A model generated the notes under the pieces. That model did no database searches. It had not been told where the DNA came from and saw only the letters and a program-made list of their open reading frames with translations. A stretch of 64,000 nucleotides of DNA from Chitinophaga sp. HK235 (lineage in GTDB: Bacteria; Bacteroidota; Bacteroidia; Chitinophagales; Chitinophagaceae): NCBI RefSeq assembly GCF_018255755.1, contig NZ_CP073766.1, forward strand, positions 4,958,501-5,022,500, written 5' to 3'. A program made the position numbers and the translations under genes. Below are positions 1-8,828 of this stretch, piece after piece. Each line of letters opens with the position of its first letter. Positions within the stretch are counted from its first letter, which is position 1.

Positions 1-480
1 TACTTCTCCACATACGAAAATCTCTACTTCACAGGAGACGGCTGTATGCGCGACGAAGACGGGCACTACCGCATCACCGGCCGCGTAGATGATGTACTCA
101 ACGTCAGTGGCCACCGTATTGGTACCGCAGAAGTGGAAAACGCCATCAACATGCACGCCGGTGTCATCGAAAGCGCTGTGGTAGGCTATCCCCACGATAT
201 CAAAGGACAAGGCATCTATGCTTACGTGATCCTCGAAAGACTGTCACATGATGCTGAACTCACCAAAAAAGACATCGCCCAAACCGTGGCCCGCATCATA
301 GGCCCGATCGCCAAACCGGATAAAATCCAGATTGTAAGCGGTCTGCCTAAAACCCGCTCCGGCAAAATCATGCGCCGTATCCTGCGCAAAATCGCAGAAA
401 ACGACCTCGATAACCTGGGCGATACTTCTACACTCCTCGATCCAGCGGTAGTAGACGAAATCAAAAACGGAAAACTGTAA
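1..480 (+). CDS. acs: Acetyl-CoA synthetase, C-terminal part (5' end outside window)
   Basis: The reading frame is open from base 1, so this is the last 159 residues of a longer protein whose N-terminus lies outside. AMP-forming acetyl-CoA synthetase makes acetyl-CoA from acetate, ATP and CoA in the cytoplasm. The segment holds the adenylate-forming hinge and C-terminal lid: GDG near residue 12, then YRITGRVDDVLNVSGHRI, typical of Acs, and near residue 117 the motif PKTRSGK, whose last Lys (about residue 122) is the catalytic lysine that is acetylated in many Acs proteins. It ends at a TAA and is followed 23 bp later by a terminator hairpin. Propionyl-CoA synthetase is an alternative, but the motif wording fits Acs best. 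Confidence 0.93.
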   Translation, partial: YFSTYENLYFTGDGCMRDEDGHYRITGRVDDVLNVSGHRIGTAEVENAINMHAGVIESAVVGYPHDIKGQGIYAYVILERLSHDAELTKKDIAQTVARIIGPIAKPDKIQIVSGLPKTRSGKIMRRILRKIAENDLDNLGDTSTLLDPAVVDEIKNGKL

Positions 481-502
481 ACCAGTACCCATATTAACGC
501 GC

Positions 503-540
503 AAAGGAGCAATGGTGCCAAACACACCCTTTGCTCCTTT
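503..540 (+). terminator. Terminator hairpin after acs
   Basis: Ten-base perfect inverted repeat AAAGGAGCAA / TTGCTCCTTT with an 18-nt loop, 23 bp after the acs stop. An ATG at 512 lies inside it, which argues against using that ATG as the start of the next gene. Confidence 0.7.
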
Positions 541-580
541 GTTGCTTTATCAGACCTTTGTGCAAAATTTAAACATCCAC

Positions 581-1525
581 ATGCGGCGCATTCTCAAAAA
601 AGTCCTGTATACCCCGCTGTTCCTGGTGCTGTTGCTCAACTTCATTGCGGCCTTCCATGCCTGGAAGTTCACTCACTTCTATGAAGATAACCGCCACCGC
701 AACAAACGCCCTGAAGAAATGAACACAGGGGAAAAACTACAGATCATTTTTCTGGGAGTACGCTTGTCTAAATCCATTACCAGCACTCATCCTGATGTAC
801 CCTACGAGACTGTCAGGCTCCTTACTTCCAACGGTCTGCACCTGGAAGGCTGGTGGATGCCGGTAACCAACGCCAAAGGTGCGGTTATTCTCTTCCACGG
901 TTATGGTGGTAACAAAGGGTCACATCTGCCGGAAGCCGACTGGTTCCGGCAACTGGGATACAGCACTTTTATGATCGATTTCCGTGCACATGGTAACAGC
1001 GACGGCAGCACCTGCAGCATCGGTTATAAGGAAGCCGAAGATGTAAAACTGGCCTGGGATTTTGTAGCTTCCAAAACCCGGCAGCCCATCACCCTCTGGG
1101 GTATGAGTATGGGAGCTGCAGCCATCCTGAAAGCCGTACCCGAATATCATCTCACCCCACAAAAAATTATTCTCGAATCACCATTTGCCTCGCTGGTGGA
1201 CGCTGTAAAAAGCCGTATGCGGTCCGTTCATCTCCCAACAGTTCCGCTGTCGCAGCTGCTTACTTTCTGGGGTGGCACAGAACAGGGCTTCTGGGGCTTC
1301 AGCCATAACCCGGAAGATTACGCCACACAAATACAGGTGCCGGTGCTCTATATGTGGGGCCAGCAGGATATCCGTGTCACTTCCGATGAAACACAGCGGG
1401 TTTTCAGCCATCTCGCCACCAACAACAAAAAGCTGTATATTTTTAAAGATGCGGGCCATCAATCCTTTTGCCTGAAAGACGGTCCTGTCTGGAAAAAACT
1501 GACACAAGACTTTATGGCCCAATAA
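581..1525 (+). CDS. Membrane-anchored alpha/beta hydrolase (YfhR/ABHD-like)
   Basis: A 314-residue serine hydrolase of unknown substrate. After a basic N-terminus there is one hydrophobic segment (about residues 8-27), so the enzyme is probably held in the inner membrane. The oxyanion-side motif LFHGYGG is at about 105-111, the nucleophile elbow GMSMG puts Ser at about 176, the acid is Asp about 263 in WGQQD, and the His is about 293 in DAGHQSF. The frame is open upstream to an ATG at 512, but that ATG sits inside the acs terminator. The ATG at 581 starts exactly before the membrane segment and is preceded by a TTTG-type promoter element (CCTTTG near 553), so I use 581. It appears to be a single-gene unit. 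Confidence 0.85.
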   Translation: MRRILKKVLYTPLFLVLLLNFIAAFHAWKFTHFYEDNRHRNKRPEEMNTGEKLQIIFLGVRLSKSITSTHPDVPYETVRLLTSNGLHLEGWWMPVTNAKGAVILFHGYGGNKGSHLPEADWFRQLGYSTFMIDFRAHGNSDGSTCSIGYKEAEDVKLAWDFVASKTRQPITLWGMSMGAAAILKAVPEYHLTPQKIILESPFASLVDAVKSRMRSVHLPTVPLSQLLTFWGGTEQGFWGFSHNPEDYATQIQVPVLYMWGQQDIRVTSDETQRVFSHLATNNKKLYIFKDAGHQSFCLKDGPVWKKLTQDFMAQ

Positions 1526-1528
1526 AAA

Positions 1529-1556
1529 AGCGCGCACCATCCGAGTGGAGCGCGCT
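1529..1556 (+). terminator. Hairpin after the hydrolase
   Basis: AGCGCGC / GCGCGCT stem with a 14-nt loop directly after the hydrolase stop codon. No long T run follows on the plus strand, but an A-rich stretch precedes it, so it could act for either strand. The convergent L,D-transpeptidase gene ends at 1712. Confidence 0.5.
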
Positions 1557-1711
1557 CTTCACAGGAACCTGACCCGCCGTATATATTGGAGTCATGGTAC
1601 AGTAACGGATTACTGACCACTAGATGCAATACACTTTATGCAGTATAAAGGTACAAACACCTGCTGCCATTGGAAAACACCTGACCCAACTGTCGCAAAA
1701 ACCTTACCTTT

Positions 1712-2275
1712 TTAACGACGGATTACCACGGGTGTGCCTACTTTAATAATTTCATATAATTCGTTCACATCTGCATTTTTCATACTCACACAACCCATCG
1801 TCCAGTTCTCGCGGCTATCCACATAATTATCGCGGATACCGGCACCATACTCCACGCCGTGAATGCCAATACCACCGCCTATCGTGGCGCTCTGTGACAA
1901 TGACCCGTCACTCTGAAGCTGCTGGAACTTCCGTTTGGAGTCTTCGTTGGGGTAATCCAGTAACATAAAGCGGCTCCAGCGATTATCCAGCCTTTTGCTC
2001 TGAATATGAAACGTACCTTCCGGTGTCTTCCGGTCTCCTTCCACTTCCTTGTCTCCCTGGTCTTTATTACCAAAAACAACCTTGTAAATTTTTCTCAGCG
2101 TTACATCTTCATAAAGGTACATGCGGTAATCGCTCTTGTCTATCAGCAGGAAAATCTTATCCGGATTGACATTGCTCGTAGTGAGCCGTACATTGTACAG
2201 GTCACTGTTGCCAACAAATGCGGATAATGGCATCAGCAATAGTATTACTGCATACCAGTAAAATCGGTTCATCAT
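1712..2275 (-). CDS. L,D-transpeptidase (YkuD) family protein
   Basis: A 187-residue exported protein with a signal-like N-terminus (residues 4-21) and a single YkuD catalytic domain. Such enzymes make or remodel 3-3 cross-links in peptidoglycan, or attach proteins to it. Seen in the sequence: the GDRKTPEGTFH strand typical of the family at 80-90, the His of GIHG at 139, and the catalytic Cys at 162 within TMGC. The position after the Cys-Val is Ser-Met rather than the usual Ser/Arg pattern (GCVSM against SxGCxR), a mild departure. Two in-frame ATGs open the gene (MMN); either could be used. It is separated from the upstream M16 gene by a strong terminator, so it is transcribed on its own. 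Confidence 0.88.
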   Translation of the reverse strand: MMNRFYWYAVILLLMPLSAFVGNSDLYNVRLTTSNVNPDKIFLLIDKSDYRMYLYEDVTLRKIYKVVFGNKDQGDKEVEGDRKTPEGTFHIQSKRLDNRWSRFMLLDYPNEDSKRKFQQLQSDGSLSQSATIGGGIGIHGVEYGAGIRDNYVDSRENWTMGCVSMKNADVNELYEIIKVGTPVVIRR

Positions 2276-2333
2276 AGGGTGATTAAATATGCTGATAACG
2301 TTGATAAAGATTTATTTATTGCGGCCCAATAAA

Positions 2334-2363
2334 AAGCGCGGCATACAGGTGTATGCCGCGCTT
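2334..2363 (-). terminator. Intrinsic terminator of the M16 peptidase gene
   Basis: Perfect 13-bp stem (AAGCGCGGCATAC) with a 4-nt loop, followed on the minus strand by TTTTTATT. It lies 20 bp beyond the M16 stop codon. Confidence 0.9.
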
Positions 2364-2382
2364 CGCTTCAAATATGCATGGA

Positions 2383-5325
2383 TTAGTAACCGAAAATCTC
2401 TTCCAGGGAAAGTGTTTTCACCTGACCGATTTTTTTCAGATCATCCATATTGACTTTCTTTTCAGAAGCTACCACACAATAAGTGTAAGGCTTGTGGGCA
2501 ATGTTTTCATCGTGGAATTTCTTCACATCGCTGAAATTCATTTTATTGATAGACTCATACACCTGTTTGCGGATATCTGTGCTCAGACCCAGTTTCTGTG
2601 CAGCCAGGTAACTGAAGATAATACCGTCGTTGGTGATACGTTCTGTTTCAATATCCTGCTTCATGGATTCTTTAGCTGTCTCCAACAGCTTATCAGAACG
2701 GGGGATATCATTCAGCAGCTCATTCATGCCTTTGATAGCCTCACTCATTTTATCTGCCTGACTGCCTACATAAGCGATCTGAGAATAACGTTCTCCTTTT
2801 TTGTCCGGAGATACAAACATCGCATAGGTAGAGTAAGCCAGTGCTTTAGACTCACGGATGGTCTGGAACACGATAGAGCCCATACCTCCGCCGAAGTAGT
2901 TATTGAACAGGGTGATGATGCCTGTATTGGCAGGATCATACACTGATTCGTTACCTACCCAGTTTACTTCTGTCTGTACCATGTCGTAGTCCGCAAAAAG
3001 TACCTGGTTGTTGCTCTGGGTTGTTTTTGTGAATTTCACGGCAGCTGGTGCTTCTTTAAAGCTGGCTGGCAGCGTGTGTACTTTCTTCACATCAGCAACA
3101 GCAGTAGCAAGTGGCTGAGGACCATAGTAGATAACAGTATGCTTATAGGAAGGCAGCTCATGCAGCAGTGTGGTGAGCTCTGTAGCAGTCACCGCATCCA
3201 GATCTGCCTGACTCAGTTGGTTATTAAAAGGATTGCGTGCACCAAACATCGCATAGTTGACAACCCCTTTCATGATAGCACTCTTGCTGAGTTTCGCATC
3301 AGAGCGGGATTTCTGCATACGGGCTTTCAGGGAAGCCAGTGCAGCATCATTAGGCTGGCAGTGTGTCAGCACGTTTTCAAACAGTGTAACGGCTTTATCG
3401 AAGTTTTCCTGCAGACCTGTGATAGTAATGGTAGTATTTTCAGCGGAGGCAGCTACGCTGAAGTTGCAGGCGATATTGTAAAACTCTTTGCTGATCTGTT
3501 CTGCAGTGTATTTATCAGTACCCAGGAATTGCAGGTACTGAGCAGCCAGACCCAGTTTTTTGTTGCTCCAGGAGCCCATATCAAAACGGTAATAGAGGCG
3601 GAACAGACCGTTATCTTTGTTCTGCACATACATCATGTTGGTATTGCCAACAGAAGCAGTCTGGATATCTTTTCCATAATCCAGCCACTGAGGTTGCACT
3701 GGTGTGGCTGGCATGGCAGCTACTTTCTGCAGGAAGGCAGATTGTGCTTCGCGATTTACCTCTACCGGGGTGATAGCAGGTTTCTCTACCTTTTGGATGT
3801 TTTTATCTTCGCCTTTACGTTTGTACACCACAACGTAGTTGTTGCTGAGGTATTGGTTGGCGTAGTCAACGATCTGTTTTTTGGTCACTTTACCCATATC
3901 ATCAACATAGGCCACATCGTAGGTCCAGTTGGCGCCTTTGCTCTTAATGAAAGCATCCATGATGGAGGTAGCGCGGGTATTGTTGCTTTCCAGGCCCTGC
4001 AGTTCGGACAGTTTAGCATTGTTGACAATCGCTTTCACGAGTGACTCGTCGAACTCTCCTTTTTTGAGGATGTCCAGTTGACCAAGCAGCAGGCTTTTAA
4101 CATCATCCAGTGTTTGGCCAGGTTTGGCTTTACCGGATAAAGACAAGATGGAGTAGTCTTTCAGGGACATTACACCGGCGCTTGAGTTCAGGACCTTCTG
4201 TTGTTTGTTGATGTTGAGATCGAGCAGACCAGCTTTACCATTTTGCATGATGCTGGACAGCACACCCAATACCAGCGAGGATTTGGTATCCAGTGCACCA
4301 GGCAGTCTGAATGCGATATCGATGCTTTCTGCATCAGGACCAAATACTTCTTTTACCACTGGTGCTTTGAAAGCCGCTTCCGGAGCAGGTTTGTATTCTT
4401 TTACCGGTTGAGTTTTCATGTAGCCGAACTTATTGTCGATGGTTTTGATCACGTAGTCCGGATCAAAGTCACCAGCCATTACAATGGCCATGTTGTTGGG
4501 CACATAATAGGTATTGTAGAAGTCGCGGATGGCTTTCAGGTTTGGATTCTTGAGGTGTTCTATGGTGCCGATGGTAGACTGCTGCCCGTAGTTATGAGTT
4601 GGGAACAGTGCTGCCAGCAGGGCTTCGTAAACCTTACGGCCATCGTTGTCGAGACCACGGTTTTTTTCCTCGTATACAGCTTCCAGCTCGGTATGGAAGA
4701 GGCGGAATACCGGGTCACGGAATCTTTCTGACTGAACGGTCAGGTATTTATCGATGGCGTTGGAAGGAATATCTTCTTCATAGATGGTTTCTTCCACCCA
4801 GGTATGTGCGTTGGTACCCTGGGCGCCCATGCCTGTCATCATTTTATCGTATTCGTTGGCGATAGCGTATTTAGCGGCTATGCCGGAAACGCTGTCGATC
4901 TCATGATACACAGCTTTACGAGCGGCAGGATCTGTTGTTTTGTTGTACTTGTCATACAGACGTTCGATCTGGTCGATATAAGGTTTTTCCTTAGCCCAGT
5001 CGAGAGAGCCGTATTGCTGGGTACCTTTAAAGAGCAGGTGCTCCAGATAGTGGGCCAGGCCGGTATGATCCTTCGGATCGTTGTTGCTGCCAGCGCGGGT
5101 ACCGATCAGTGTCTGGATACGGGGCTCTTTTTTATTGACACTCAAGATAACAGTAAGGCCGTTCTTCAGGGTATAAAAACGGGCTTTCATGGGGTCATCC
5201 GTTACATAACGATAGGAGTAGCCTCCGGAGGTGGCGTCTTTCCATTGGAATTTGCCCTGCGCAATGGCTGTTTGCAGTGTTCCGGCAAACAACAACAGCG
5301 ATACAGTTAGTTTAAGCAGTTTCAT
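2383..5325 (-). CDS. M16 family zinc peptidase, double-module, exported
   Basis: A 980-residue insulinase/pitrilysin-type protease. It has a clear signal peptide (residues 1-23, ending TAIAQ), so it acts in the periplasm. The inverted zinc motif HxxEH is at residues 92-96 (HYLEH), with the third ligand expected in the AVYEEKNR region near residue 220. The length gives two peptidase halves; the second half lacks an HxxEH and should be the inactive partner, as in the two-domain M16 proteins of Bacteroidota. The open frame runs up to an ATG at 5361, but a perfect promoter box overlaps that site and the signal peptide begins at 5325, so 5325 is the start. Its substrates are unknown; peptide clean-up is the usual suggestion. 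Confidence 0.93.
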   Translation of the reverse strand: MKLLKLTVSLLLFAGTLQTAIAQGKFQWKDATSGGYSYRYVTDDPMKARFYTLKNGLTVILSVNKKEPRIQTLIGTRAGSNNDPKDHTGLAHYLEHLLFKGTQQYGSLDWAKEKPYIDQIERLYDKYNKTTDPAARKAVYHEIDSVSGIAAKYAIANEYDKMMTGMGAQGTNAHTWVEETIYEEDIPSNAIDKYLTVQSERFRDPVFRLFHTELEAVYEEKNRGLDNDGRKVYEALLAALFPTHNYGQQSTIGTIEHLKNPNLKAIRDFYNTYYVPNNMAIVMAGDFDPDYVIKTIDNKFGYMKTQPVKEYKPAPEAAFKAPVVKEVFGPDAESIDIAFRLPGALDTKSSLVLGVLSSIMQNGKAGLLDLNINKQQKVLNSSAGVMSLKDYSILSLSGKAKPGQTLDDVKSLLLGQLDILKKGEFDESLVKAIVNNAKLSELQGLESNNTRATSIMDAFIKSKGANWTYDVAYVDDMGKVTKKQIVDYANQYLSNNYVVVYKRKGEDKNIQKVEKPAITPVEVNREAQSAFLQKVAAMPATPVQPQWLDYGKDIQTASVGNTNMMYVQNKDNGLFRLYYRFDMGSWSNKKLGLAAQYLQFLGTDKYTAEQISKEFYNIACNFSVAASAENTTITITGLQENFDKAVTLFENVLTHCQPNDAALASLKARMQKSRSDAKLSKSAIMKGVVNYAMFGARNPFNNQLSQADLDAVTATELTTLLHELPSYKHTVIYYGPQPLATAVADVKKVHTLPASFKEAPAAVKFTKTTQSNNQVLFADYDMVQTEVNWVGNESVYDPANTGIITLFNNYFGGGMGSIVFQTIRESKALAYSTYAMFVSPDKKGERYSQIAYVGSQADKMSEAIKGMNELLNDIPRSDKLLETAKESMKQDIETERITNDGIIFSYLAAQKLGLSTDIRKQVYESINKMNFSDVKKFHDENIAHKPYTYCVVASEKKVNMDDLKKIGQVKTLSLEEIFGY

Positions 5326-5358
5326 AAGAAATCTGTTGGTTGGTTTAGAAATTGTCAC

Positions 5359-5366
5359 CAAATATA
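5359..5366 (-). promoter_or_regulatory. Promoter -7 box of the M16 gene
   Basis: TATATTTG on the minus strand, a perfect match to the Bacteroidota TAnnTTTG box, 33 nt before the ATG at 5325. It overlaps the alternative upstream ATG and so excludes it. Confidence 0.7.
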
Positions 5367-5493
5367 ACCGGAAGGGGAAAAATAACCGCGCTAAAAAAAT
5401 GATAATTCTATGAACGGCAAGGCATAGGAATATACAACCGATTGAAAATCAACCAGCATCACAAGACAAGCATACCACTCATCTAATTAAAGA

Positions 5494-5823
5494 TCAAGGA
5501 ATTAGGTTATTCAATAAAAAATTTGAGTGTTTACTGGCTACCAGTCCATTCCAGAGAGAATCGGCGGGCGGCACAGCATGATGGCGTTTTTTGGCAATTG
5601 TGGGTTTGGATGGAGCTGTATGAACGGCAGGAGCCGGACGGCTGGCTGTCGCTAAAATTTTCTGCGGGGCTTCCTGGTTGCTGGCAATAGCCGGAACATC
5701 AACAGGAAGTTGCAGAATTCCACCCGTATTTCTGGTGACTTTTACACCAAGCAGGCGTTTATCACAGGAATGCACCCAGGCAATACAACCAATACACGCC
5801 ATCAGGGCGATGAATGAACGCAT
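5494..5823 (-). CDS. Small exported or lipid-anchored protein of unknown function
   Basis: A 109-residue protein I do not recognise. The N-terminus (MRSFIALMACIGCIAWVHSC) is a signal-like segment ending in a Cys at 20, so it may be a lipoprotein, although His at -2 is unusual for a lipobox. The middle is rich in Ala, Pro and Lys and looks disordered. It starts 29 bp after the end of the beta-barrel-like gene and is the last gene of a minus-strand unit sigma, anti-sigma-like, barrel, this gene. That position suggests an envelope role under the same sigma factor. Confidence 0.6.
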   Translation of the reverse strand: MRSFIALMACIGCIAWVHSCDKRLLGVKVTRNTGGILQLPVDVPAIASNQEAPQKILATASRPAPAVHTAPSKPTIAKKRHHAVPPADSLWNGLVASKHSNFLLNNLIP

Positions 5824-5852
5824 AAAGATATTTTTGGTCTGGTCAAAAAATG

Positions 5853-6815
5853 TTAGAATCCATTTAACCGTAACCCAATAGAAAACGGATATTGCTGTAA
5901 TCCGTAGTCATGCAAAGGCGTGAGGGCGAAGTTTCCATAGAGTTTTACAGGGCCATAGCCAAGTTCACTAGTGAGTCCGAAACGCCATTTGTTGAGGTTG
6001 AAATCATCGGTTTTCCGCACTTTGCCTCTTTCTTCACTGATTTGTTTGGTTCTGGATTTGATCAGGTAACCACCGGAGACACCAAAGCTCGCCTGAAATG
6101 CGCGATTAGGGCGGGCCGGGTTAGAATTAAAGTTAAGCATCACCGGGATCGATATATATTCGGCAAATAACTTGTTTTTTGAAAACTCTATTGTATCCCT
6201 GATAATCCTGGTCGCATAGCCAGGTTGGTAAGTTATATTTCGGGCATACCTGAAGTTGTTCATCTCCAATCCTAAGGCATATAACAAGTTCAACTTGTGT
6301 TTTGTTATATTCAGCCGTTGTTCAAAAAGCCAGATATTAAAATTGATCGATTTTCCGGTGATAAGTTTAAATTCAGCTGGTGTTAAAGGTTCACTTCCTT
6401 CTCTGGGTGCAAAAGTGGCCAGACCTGCAGCGGAATAGTTGTAAGTTTTGCTGGTAGGCTGAGCGCCATTGTAAAAACTGGTGGTATTGGGATAGTATGC
6501 AATATAACTGGCACCATTATACTCACTTCTGTCAATATAATTATTGAACCCTATATCAAAGACAAACCACCTGGTATGCAGGTTCTTTTTCAGTCTTGCA
6601 CGTGCGTAGGCAGTATCGCTATAAATTTTATAGGAATTGCGGCCCTTTTCATTTTTTCCTTTGATGATGATCAGGCCTTTGATCCAGAAGGTATCGGGAA
6701 GGGGAGCTGTGATAGCAGCTGCTGTGATACCCTGGTGGCTGGTGTCAACATTTTGTCCCTGGGCCAACCCTACACATAATACCAGTAATAAACAGAGTAA
6801 AACTTTATGCTTCAT
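5853..6815 (-). CDS. Outer-membrane beta-barrel-like protein
   Basis: A 320-residue protein with a signal peptide (residues 1-20, ending GLAQGQ). The rest is rich in alternating polar/aromatic strands (for example RWFVFDIGFNNYI and KLYGNFALTPL), and the last residue is Phe, as in many outer-membrane barrels (GLRLNGF). This resembles the OMP_b-brl/PorT-like barrels of Bacteroidota, though I cannot assign a family. It follows the anti-sigma-like gene by 17 bp, so it is probably part of the regulon or a signalling partner of the sigma factor at 7959-8444. Confidence 0.75.
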   Translation of the reverse strand: MKHKVLLCLLLVLCVGLAQGQNVDTSHQGITAAAITAPLPDTFWIKGLIIIKGKNEKGRNSYKIYSDTAYARARLKKNLHTRWFVFDIGFNNYIDRSEYNGASYIAYYPNTTSFYNGAQPTSKTYNYSAAGLATFAPREGSEPLTPAEFKLITGKSINFNIWLFEQRLNITKHKLNLLYALGLEMNNFRYARNITYQPGYATRIIRDTIEFSKNKLFAEYISIPVMLNFNSNPARPNRAFQASFGVSGGYLIKSRTKQISEERGKVRKTDDFNLNKWRFGLTSELGYGPVKLYGNFALTPLHDYGLQQYPFSIGLRLNGF

Positions 6816-6832
6816 ATGTTTTTACCATCATT

Positions 6833-7918
6833 TTATTTATTCCTTTTTCGGGAGAAAAATTTTGCAACATTGGTGACCTTGTCCAGAATACGGCTGTCGC
6901 TTCCGCTGACAGACAGAATCAGTTCTCCTTTTACCGGAGCAGGAGCAGCAGGTGCAGGTGGTGCTGCTACCGGGCTTGCAGCAACCGTTTTGCTGGCAGC
7001 CGGGATATTAGCGGCCATTACCGTTTCCCTGGGGTGATTGTTATCTGCCGGACTGGAGGCAGCAATACCGGTATTCTGCAGGTGTTTTTCCACTACTTCA
7101 TCGGAGGTATTCCGGGGAGAAGGCAGGGCAGAGATCACAGGTACCTCTGCCGGTGCAGGAGCTGCTACAGTATTATTTTGTTTTTGTGATGCTGTACTAA
7201 CATCCGGAATGGAGGAAGTGTTCTTTTTAGCCAGGACAATTTCCTTTTTTCTGATGGCCAGCCTGGCTGCTTCACCAACGCCTGCTGGCTGGGCAGAGGC
7301 CGCAACGGACGCCGGGGTTTCGTGTGGTACAGGGCTGACAACCGGTGCTTCATGCATTACCGGTGCTACAGTGTTATGGGCCATGGTCCTGGCCAGGGGC
7401 TGACTGGTATGGTTACCGGCAGGCAGCAGCCAGATCAGCAATCCTGCTACCACAGCAGCGGTAGAAGCTGCGCCCCACCAGTATACCGGGATAATCCGTC
7501 CTTTATGGGCGCTGCGATACAGACTGGCTTTGTTTTCAAACACTATCCGGTGGTCTGGTTCCAGTTTGACCAGCTGCAACAGGGCCAGTTCCTGCTGTGC
7601 CTGGGGCTGCTGCTGCAACCAGGATTTTAACCGGGCTGTTTCTTCAGCAGACAATTCTCCATCTACCTGGCTCAGCATCAAAGACTCATAATCAGTAGTC
7701 TCTGCTGAGGAAGTCCGGTACAGGGCTGCTTTATTATCGAATACCAGCTGCTCATCGGGTGCTACACGGATGTTCTCCAGCAGTTCCAGCTCAGCCCGCA
7801 GTTGTGGGTGCTGTTCCAGAAATTGCATGAGGGCAGCTTTCTCCGACTCATTCAGTTCATTATCCACATAACTGAGCAGATAGGACTCGTAATTTGATAT
7901 GTTAATATCTACAGCCAA
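6833..7918 (-). CDS. Anti-sigma-like membrane protein with a duplicated N-terminal module
   Basis: A 361-residue single-pass membrane protein lying 40 bp after an ECF sigma gene. The cytoplasmic N-terminus holds two copies of one module 67 residues apart: residues 10-68 (YESYLLSYVDNEL ... DNKAALYR) and 77-135 (YESLMLSQVDGEL ... ENKASLYR). This module looks like the N-terminal domain by which anti-sigma factors bind their sigma factor. A membrane segment is at about 145-166, followed by a long Ala/Pro/Val-rich periplasmic stretch. There is no early ATG; the frame begins with TTG at 7918 (TTG-GCT-GTA), so a TTG start is likely. Role inferred: it holds the sigma factor at 7959-8444 inactive. Confidence 0.78.
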   Translation of the reverse strand: MAVDINISNYESYLLSYVDNELNESEKAALMQFLEQHPQLRAELELLENIRVAPDEQLVFDNKAALYRTSSAETTDYESLMLSQVDGELSAEETARLKSWLQQQPQAQQELALLQLVKLEPDHRIVFENKASLYRSAHKGRIIPVYWWGAASTAAVVAGLLIWLLPAGNHTSQPLARTMAHNTVAPVMHEAPVVSPVPHETPASVAASAQPAGVGEAARLAIRKKEIVLAKKNTSSIPDVSTASQKQNNTVAAPAPAEVPVISALPSPRNTSDEVVEKHLQNTGIAASSPADNNHPRETVMAANIPAASKTVAASPVAAPPAPAAPAPVKGELILSVSGSDSRILDKVTNVAKFFSRKRNK

Positions 7919-7958
7919 AAATTTATTTATTATTAATCAATTAACAATTATAAAAATT

Positions 7959-8444
7959 TTATATAACGTTTTCCATCTTTACAAGGTAATTTTTCAGATG
8001 TATCCTGGCCCGATGGAGGTAAACCTTTACCTGAGAAGGATTCAGCTCCATAATTTCTCCGATCTCTTCATAGCTGTAACCTTCATAATCCTTCAACAAC
8101 ACCAGCGACCGCTGTACCTCACTCAGATTGGCTAATGCCCTGGCAATCACCTCTTTGGCATTATTGATCTTATGATCTGCCACTTTCATCTCATCCTTAA
8201 ACTCGTCTACCAGTGTTACCCGCTTCGTTTTCCGTACATGATCGATCATATTATGGTACGCAACTGTAAACAGGTATGACTTAGCCTTTTCAAAAGGCAC
8301 ATCCTGACAGTGCTTCCATAATATTTCGAATGCGTTCTGTACTACGTCTCTGGCATCCTCCGCATGATCCAGATTTTTAATGATAAAGCGGAATATATTG
8401 TCCGAATACAGATCCACACATTTATTGTACTCCTTTTCCGTCAT
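7959..8444 (-). CDS. ECF-type RNA polymerase sigma factor
   Basis: A 161-residue sigma-70 family regulator with region 2 near the N-terminus (YSDNIFRFI ... DARDVVQNAFEILW, the -10 contact helix) and region 4 at the C-terminus (LVLLKDYEGYSYEEIGEIMELNPSQVKVYLHRAR, the -35 helix-turn-helix). Length is normal for an ECF factor. The frame is open upstream to 8510, but the ATG at 8444 gives a standard ECF N-terminus (MTEKEYNKCVDLYSDN) and is preferred. The anti-sigma-like gene, a barrel-like gene and a small exported protein gene follow on the same strand. Confidence 0.9.
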   Translation of the reverse strand: MTEKEYNKCVDLYSDNIFRFIIKNLDHAEDARDVVQNAFEILWKHCQDVPFEKAKSYLFTVAYHNMIDHVRKTKRVTLVDEFKDEMKVADHKINNAKEVIARALANLSEVQRSLVLLKDYEGYSYEEIGEIMELNPSQVKVYLHRARIHLKNYLVKMENVI

Positions 8445-8828
8445 TCCGGTGGTGCGGGATTTTTGTGCTAAGTTCCGACATTTACTTTTAATACCTATCA
8501 TGACCATCATCCAGCCTTACCCACACCCTCACATTCATTGGCATCCTCATTTCTGATTTGCATAGCAGGAAAAGTATCTTAAAAACTGATCATCAACCTA
8601 TTATCCAGTACATCATTATCCCATCTGTTCTATCCCGGTCAAATCTTCAGTTTTCCGCTACATGGCATCGTTAAGCATGATAGTACTATGACGGAATGCT
8701 GCCCGCAAATGTTACACCTCGGTCAAACTTTTTACAGTCAAAGCCCTTACCTGTTCGTGCCACACATAATCGTAATACATTTATTGCCTATAACTTTGCA
8801 AAAGCGTTATTAAAATATTGCACTTACT
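8445..8828. other. Intergenic region between divergent sigma and kbl genes
   Basis: About 380 bp between divergent genes. Near the right end is the kbl promoter box. On the minus strand no good TAnnTTTG box precedes the sigma gene, which would fit a promoter read by the ECF factor itself. I see no small gene or RNA here. Confidence 0.5.
8791..8798 (+). promoter_or_regulatory. Promoter -7 box of kbl
   Basis: TAACTTTG, a perfect TAnnTTTG match followed by CA, 30 nt before the kbl ATG. Confidence 0.7.

Noticed and set aside
512..580. Upstream start of the alpha/beta hydrolase at 512
   Set aside because: It lies in the acs terminator hairpin; the ATG at 581 fits the membrane segment.
3076..4044. 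322-codon plus-strand frame opposite the M16 gene (with others at 2353-2946, 4201-4731)
   Set aside because: Antisense shadows of a well-conserved protease gene; no recognisable features.
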